From Bacteroidota bacterium (GTDB lineage: Bacteria; Bacteroidota; Bacteroidia; Bacteroidales; UBA12481), in contig JAUVKA010000018.1 of NCBI GenBank assembly GCA_030592205.1, positions 1 through 18,276 of the forward strand: a stretch of 18,276 bases of DNA, read 5' to 3'. The position numbers were made by a program, and so were the translations under genes. The notes under the pieces were generated by a model. That model saw only the letters and a list, made by a program, of their open reading frames with translations, had not been told where the DNA came from and made no database searches. Positions 15,045-18,276 of this stretch are shown piece by piece (positions within the stretch are counted from its first letter, which is position 1; the number at the start of each line of letters is the position of its first letter).

Positions 15045-15674
15045 TTAGTATCCAAAATTCTGTTCAATAGCTTCAACTGAACTCTCGACAAATGCAAGTT
15101 TCGATGCGTTCATTATGTCGTATGTGCTTAATTCTGAAGCTGTTACAATCTTTACACCCGACAAATTTCGAGACGACAAATATACGTTATTATTTGCTTG
15201 TTTTAAAACGAAAAGCACCTTTTTCTCGTTAATATTTAAGGTCTGTTGTAATGTGACCATATTTTTGGTCTTCACCTCTTCAAAATTAAAGTCTTCAACG
15301 ACCATAATAGCCCCATCTTTTGCCTTATAACTAAGGGCAGATTTCCTGGCTAATTGCTTCACTTTTTTATTCAATTTGAAGCGATAATCACGCACTCTTG
15401 GGCCGAATACCCGTCCTCCTCCACGGAAGATTGGGGACTTAATAGATCCCGCGCGTGCGGTACCAGTTCCTTTTTGTCGTTTGATCTTTCTGGTTGAGCC
15501 AACAATTTCTGCTCTTTCCTTTGTCTTATGGGTGCCTTGCCGGTTATTGGCAAGAAATTGTTTCACATCAAGATAAATTGCATGATCATTAGGCTCAACA
15601 GCATAAATATCATCAAGCAATTCAACACTGCGCCCTGACTCCTCTCCGCTGGTTTTATATACAGGTAGTTTCAT
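15045..15674 (-). CDS. rplD: 50S ribosomal protein L4
   Basis: L4 is an assembly-initiating 23S rRNA binder with a loop that lines the exit tunnel. The 209-residue product starts MKLPVYKTSGEESGRSVELL. The tunnel loop with RKIKRQKGTGTARAGSIKSP (about 62-81) is followed by IFRGGGRVFGPRVRDYRFKL, and the C-terminal half ends SVEAIEQNFGY. In E. coli L4 also represses the S10 operon through its leader; no such leader lies in this window except possibly the long spacer just upstream of this gene. The in-frame region upstream of the ATG hits a stop within four codons, so the start is secure. Confidence 0.98.
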   Translation of the reverse strand: MKLPVYKTSGEESGRSVELLDDIYAVEPNDHAIYLDVKQFLANNRQGTHKTKERAEIVGSTRKIKRQKGTGTARAGSIKSPIFRGGGRVFGPRVRDYRFKLNKKVKQLARKSALSYKAKDGAIMVVEDFNFEEVKTKNMVTLQQTLNINEKKVLFVLKQANNNVYLSSRNLSGVKIVTASELSTYDIMNASKLAFVESSVEAIEQNFGY

Positions 15675-15801
15675 CTCATTATATTATTAACATATTAGGC
15701 ATTCGATGTAGCTCGCCAAGTAATGTTTTTCGTGTGTGTGAAACAAATTCTTATGGCTCGGTTCATCTGTGTTATTTATTAAATTGAAGGGTCATTTCGA
15801 A
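15675..15801 (-). other. 127-nt spacer between rplC and rplD, the longest gap in the cluster
   Basis: Almost every other gap in the cluster is 0-42 nt. This AT-rich stretch holds a 9-nt alternating GT tract on the plus strand (near 15732-15740) and a 23-codon minus-strand frame from ATG at 15764-15766 to TAA at 15695-15697 (MNRAIRICFTHTKNITWRAT plus SNA). Neither is convincing as a gene. I see no strong hairpin with a T-run, and no perfect TAnnTTTG promoter element on the minus strand. It may be an untranslated regulatory or processing region, or the remnant of a lost gene. Confidence 0.5.
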
Positions 15802-16422
15802 TTACTTTTCAATCACTATGTATGAACCTTTTGCACCGGGAACTGATCCCTTCACAATCATCAAATTATGTTCGGGAACAAGCTTCAGGATTCTCAGGCT
15901 AATTTGCTTAACTGTAGTTCCGCCTGTTTGTCCGCCCATTCTCATTCCTTTAAAAACACGGCTAGGATAAGACGAAGCGCCCAGTGAACCAGGAGCTCTT
16001 AATCTGTTATGCTGACCGTGGGTAGCATCATTAACACCTTTAAATCCATAACGTTTGACAACGCCTTGAAATCCTTTACCCTTAGAGGTTCCAGATACAT
16101 CAACCCAGGTGTCATCGTTAAATGTTTCAATCGTGATAATATCACCAAGATTAACTGTTTCACCAGGATCAAGCATGAATTCAGCTAATCTTCGTTTTGG
16201 TGTAGTCCCGGCCTTTTTAAAATGACCGATCATAGCACGGGTAGTATTTTTTTCTTTTTTATCATCGAATGCTACCTGTGCTGCTTCGTAACCATCTCTT
16301 TCGGCAGTTTTTATCTGGGTAACCACACAAGGACCCACCTCGATAACGGTGCATGGAACATTTTTTCCATTATCATCGAATACCGAAGTCATTCCAATTT
16401 TTTTCCCAATTAAGCCTTGCAT
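15802..16422 (-). CDS. rplC: 50S ribosomal protein L3
   Basis: L3 starts large-subunit assembly and reaches the peptidyl-transferase centre by a long extension. The 206-residue product begins MQGLIGKKIGMTSVFDDNGK. It includes VSGTSKGKGFQGVVKRYGFK (about 109-128), then the central extension THGQHNRLRAPGSLGASSYP and VFKGMRMGGQTGGTTVK, with Gln165 at the position methylated in E. coli L3 (Gln150). The C-terminus ends GSYIVIEK. Length is typical. It follows rpsJ after 18 nt and is separated from rplD by an unusually long spacer. Confidence 0.98.
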   Translation of the reverse strand: MQGLIGKKIGMTSVFDDNGKNVPCTVIEVGPCVVTQIKTAERDGYEAAQVAFDDKKEKNTTRAMIGHFKKAGTTPKRRLAEFMLDPGETVNLGDIITIETFNDDTWVDVSGTSKGKGFQGVVKRYGFKGVNDATHGQHNRLRAPGSLGASSYPSRVFKGMRMGGQTGGTTVKQISLRILKLVPEHNLMIVKGSVPGAKGSYIVIEK

Positions 16423-16440
16423 TTTTCTATTCCGTTAGAA

Positions 16441-16746
16441 TTAGACTTTTATTTCAACTTCCACTCCACTTGGTAATTCCAGTTTCATCAGGGCATCAAT
16501 AGTTTTTGCCGTGGAACTGTAAATATCAATCAACCTTTTGTATGAAGAAAGCTGAAATTGCTCTCTCGATTTTTTATTAACAAATGGTGATCTCAGAACG
16601 GTAAAAATACGTTTGTGGGTTGGCAAAGGTATAGGGCCACTAACCACAGCACCTGTTGATTTAACCGTTTTCACAATCTTCTCAGCAGACTTGTCCACCA
16701 AATTATGATCGTACGATTTCAACTTAATTCTAATTTTCTGACTCAT
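16441..16746 (-). CDS. rpsJ: 30S ribosomal protein S10 (NusE)
   Basis: S10 is a 30S head protein that also acts as NusE, linking NusB and NusG in antitermination and transcription-translation coupling. The 101-residue protein starts MSQKIRIKLKSYDHNLVDKS and carries GPIPLPTHKRIFTVLRSPFV, KKSREQFQLSSYKRLIDIYS and the end LPSGVEVEIKV, all typical. It opens the S10 block and lies 15 nt after the fusA stop, so it is probably co-transcribed with the str genes. No promoter is visible in that short gap. Confidence 0.99.
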   Translation of the reverse strand: MSQKIRIKLKSYDHNLVDKSAEKIVKTVKSTGAVVSGPIPLPTHKRIFTVLRSPFVNKKSREQFQLSSYKRLIDIYSSTAKTIDALMKLELPSGVEVEIKV

Positions 16747-16761
16747 CAGTTATTATTTTTA

Positions 16762-18276
16762 CTACAATAATTCTACTCTTCCAAAAACCCGTTTTAAAAC
16801 GGTTTCGGCGATTCCCCTAGGCACAACGGCATAGTGTGAAATCTCCATTGTTGATATGGCGCGCCCTGAAGTAAGCGATCTCAAAATGGTAACATAGCCG
16901 AATTGTTCGGCCAGGGGAACCATTGCTTTAATGAGCTTGGATCCTGATTTTGATTCCATTCCTTCAACCTGACCACGCCTTTTGTTCAAATCGGCGATTA
17001 TCTCACCCATATTTTCTTCCGGAGTATTAATCTCCGTACTCATTATGGGTTCCATTAGGACAGGACCGGCTTTTTCTCCAACACTTTTAAAAGCTTTTTG
17101 TGCTGCAATCTCAAAGGATAGTTCATCGGAATCAGCATTGTGAAAAGAAGCATCAATAAGATCAACTTTCAAATTCACCATTGGGTATCCGGCAAGAACT
17201 CCTGAATTCATCGCTTTAGAGAAACCACGTTCAATTGCCAGGATCAAGTTTTTAGGAACTTTGTTTGCAGGAATCCTGGACTCAAAATCAAGTCCTTTGA
17301 AATCCTTATCTGCCGGACTAAGCTCAACTGTTATATCAGCAAATAGAGTTTTACCGGCAATTTCATTTTCAAAGATTTCCTGATGGATAACTGATCGCGT
17401 AAAAGACTCTTTATAAGCTACCTGTGGTTTTCCTTGGCTAATCTCAAGTTTAAACTCCCTTTTCAGTCGATCTATTAAAACTTCGAGATGAAGTTCACCC
17501 ATTCCACTGATAATAGTTTGTCCGGAATCATCATCCACTTTAACTTGAAAAGTGGGATCCTCATCAACAAGTTTATCAAGTGCTAATGAAAGCTTTTCGA
17601 TCTCTTCCTGGGATCTGGCTTCCACTGCAATCCCAATTACCGGATCAGGGAAGTCTATCGATTCGAGAAATATTTTATGACGATCGTCACAAAGAGTATC
17701 TCCCGTCTTGATACTTTTAAATCCAACTACTGCACAAATATCTCCTGCTTCCACTTGGTCCTTCGGGTTCTGCTTATTGGCATGCATCTGATATATCCGG
17801 GTTATTCTTTCCTTCTTTTCGGTTCGCATATTAAAAATAGAGGCTCCCGACTTTATTACCCCGGAATAGACCCTGATGAAAGCCAGTCGGCCAACGAAAG
17901 GGTCAGTTGCAATTTTAAAAGCTAAAGCTGAAAATGGAGCTTTTGCATCTGGTTCCCGTGTTATCTTTTCATGGGAACGAGGATGCTGACCAACCACCAC
18001 TCCAACATCGAGTGGGCTGGGCAGATATGCAGCAATTGCATTAAGCAGAGGCTGCACCCCTTTATTCTTAAAAGCTGAACCACATAAAACCGGAACAAAT
18101 ACCTGTTTAATACTAGCTTCCCGAATAGCTTTTTCAATTTCTTGAATCTGGATGGAATCTTTATTATCGAAATACTTTTCCAACAAAGCGTCATCTGTTT
18201 CACAAACTGCCTCAAACAGTTTCTCTCTCCACTCAGCTGCCATTTCCTTCATATCATCCGGAATCGGCAAAGTTTC
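16762..18276 (-). CDS. fusA: Elongation factor G, C-terminal 504 residues (runs off the right edge)
   Basis: EF-G is the GTPase that drives ribosomal translocation and, with RRF, recycling. The frame is open to the right edge, where it reads ETLPIPDDMKEMAAEWREKL, an internal EF-G segment, so the true start lies outside the window. Visible parts are the end of the G domain with the G5-type motif LCGSAFKNKGVQ, domain II (ALAFKIATDPFVGRLAFIRV), domain III (EDPTFQ, SGMGELHLEVLIDRLKREF), domain IV, and domain V (MEPIM, TPEENMGEIIADLNKRRGQV, MVPLAEQFGYVTILRSLTSG). The domain IV tip loop FHNADSDELSF keeps the His matching E. coli His583. Two other glycine motifs of domain IV are altered. The gene leads directly into rpsJ, with no tuf between them. 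Confidence 0.97.
   Translation of the reverse strand, partial: ETLPIPDDMKEMAAEWREKLFEAVCETDDALLEKYFDNKDSIQIQEIEKAIREASIKQVFVPVLCGSAFKNKGVQPLLNAIAAYLPSPLDVGVVVGQHPRSHEKITREPDAKAPFSALAFKIATDPFVGRLAFIRVYSGVIKSGASIFNMRTEKKERITRIYQMHANKQNPKDQVEAGDICAVVGFKSIKTGDTLCDDRHKIFLESIDFPDPVIGIAVEARSQEEIEKLSLALDKLVDEDPTFQVKVDDDSGQTIISGMGELHLEVLIDRLKREFKLEISQGKPQVAYKESFTRSVIHQEIFENEIAGKTLFADITVELSPADKDFKGLDFESRIPANKVPKNLILAIERGFSKAMNSGVLAGYPMVNLKVDLIDASFHNADSDELSFEIAAQKAFKSVGEKAGPVLMEPIMSTEINTPEENMGEIIADLNKRRGQVEGMESKSGSKLIKAMVPLAEQFGYVTILRSLTSGRAISTMEISHYAVVPRGIAETVLKRVFGRVELL

Noticed and set aside
15732..15740. Alternating GT tract as a microsatellite or Z-DNA element
   Set aside because: Only 9 nt long; too short to support either.
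18268..18270. TTG start giving a 502-residue EF-G
   Set aside because: The frame continues upstream to the window edge with EF-G-like residues (Glu-Thr before Leu-Pro-Ile-Pro), and the G domain is missing, so this is an internal codon of a truncated gene.
1..18276. Search for a hidden defence, mobile or biosynthetic system
   Set aside because: Every interval over about 130 nt is occupied by a recognised housekeeping gene; there are no integrase, transposase, toxin-antitoxin, CRISPR or repeat-array signatures, and composition is uniform.

Overview
The window is ordinary core genome: the downstream part of a bacterial str-S10-spc-alpha ribosomal-protein supercluster, almost entirely on the minus strand. 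It is followed by a Rho-independent terminator and the start of a UbiD-family decarboxylase gene. The gene order (fusA directly upstream of rpsJ without tuf, secY-map-infA-rpmJ without adk, then rpsM-rpsK-rpsD-rpoA-rplQ), the zinc-ribbon-free S4, S14 and L36, a strongly acidic extension on L17, and translation starts without a clear Shine-Dalgarno sequence all point to a member of the Bacteroidota. The EF-G C-terminus looks most like Bacteroidales-type EF-G from memory. I cannot place the organism below phylum with confidence. Base composition is moderately AT-rich and looks even across the window.

Transcription runs from high to low coordinates. At the right edge (16762-18276) is the C-terminal 504 residues of fusA (EF-G). 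The S10 block follows: rpsJ, rplC, a 127-nt spacer, then rplD, rplW, rplB, rpsS, rplV, rpsC, rplP, rpmC and rpsQ. The spc block is rplN, rplX, rplE, rpsN, rpsH, rplF, rplR, rpsE, rpmD, rplO and secY. The alpha block is map, infA, rpmJ, rpsM, rpsK, rpsD, rpoA and rplQ. Most gaps are 0-40 nt, and two stop/start pairs overlap by one base (rplX/rplE and rplP/rpmC), consistent with one long, translationally coupled transcript. A GC-rich hairpin with eight U residues at 1603-1635 ends the cluster. The partial ubiD gene begins 26 nt past the terminator on the same strand.

The genes jointly supply ribosome assembly (10 small-subunit and 15 large-subunit proteins), translation factors (EF-G, IF-1), nascent-chain processing and export (methionine aminopeptidase, SecY) and the RNA polymerase alpha subunit. 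Two small genes, rpmJ (38 aa) and rpmD (59 aa), were found by reading the gaps. No mobile element, CRISPR array, tRNA, rRNA or defence gene was seen. The points most worth a second look are the tandem tetrapeptide acidic tail on L17, altered glycine motifs in EF-G domain IV, and the unusually long rplC-rplD spacer.
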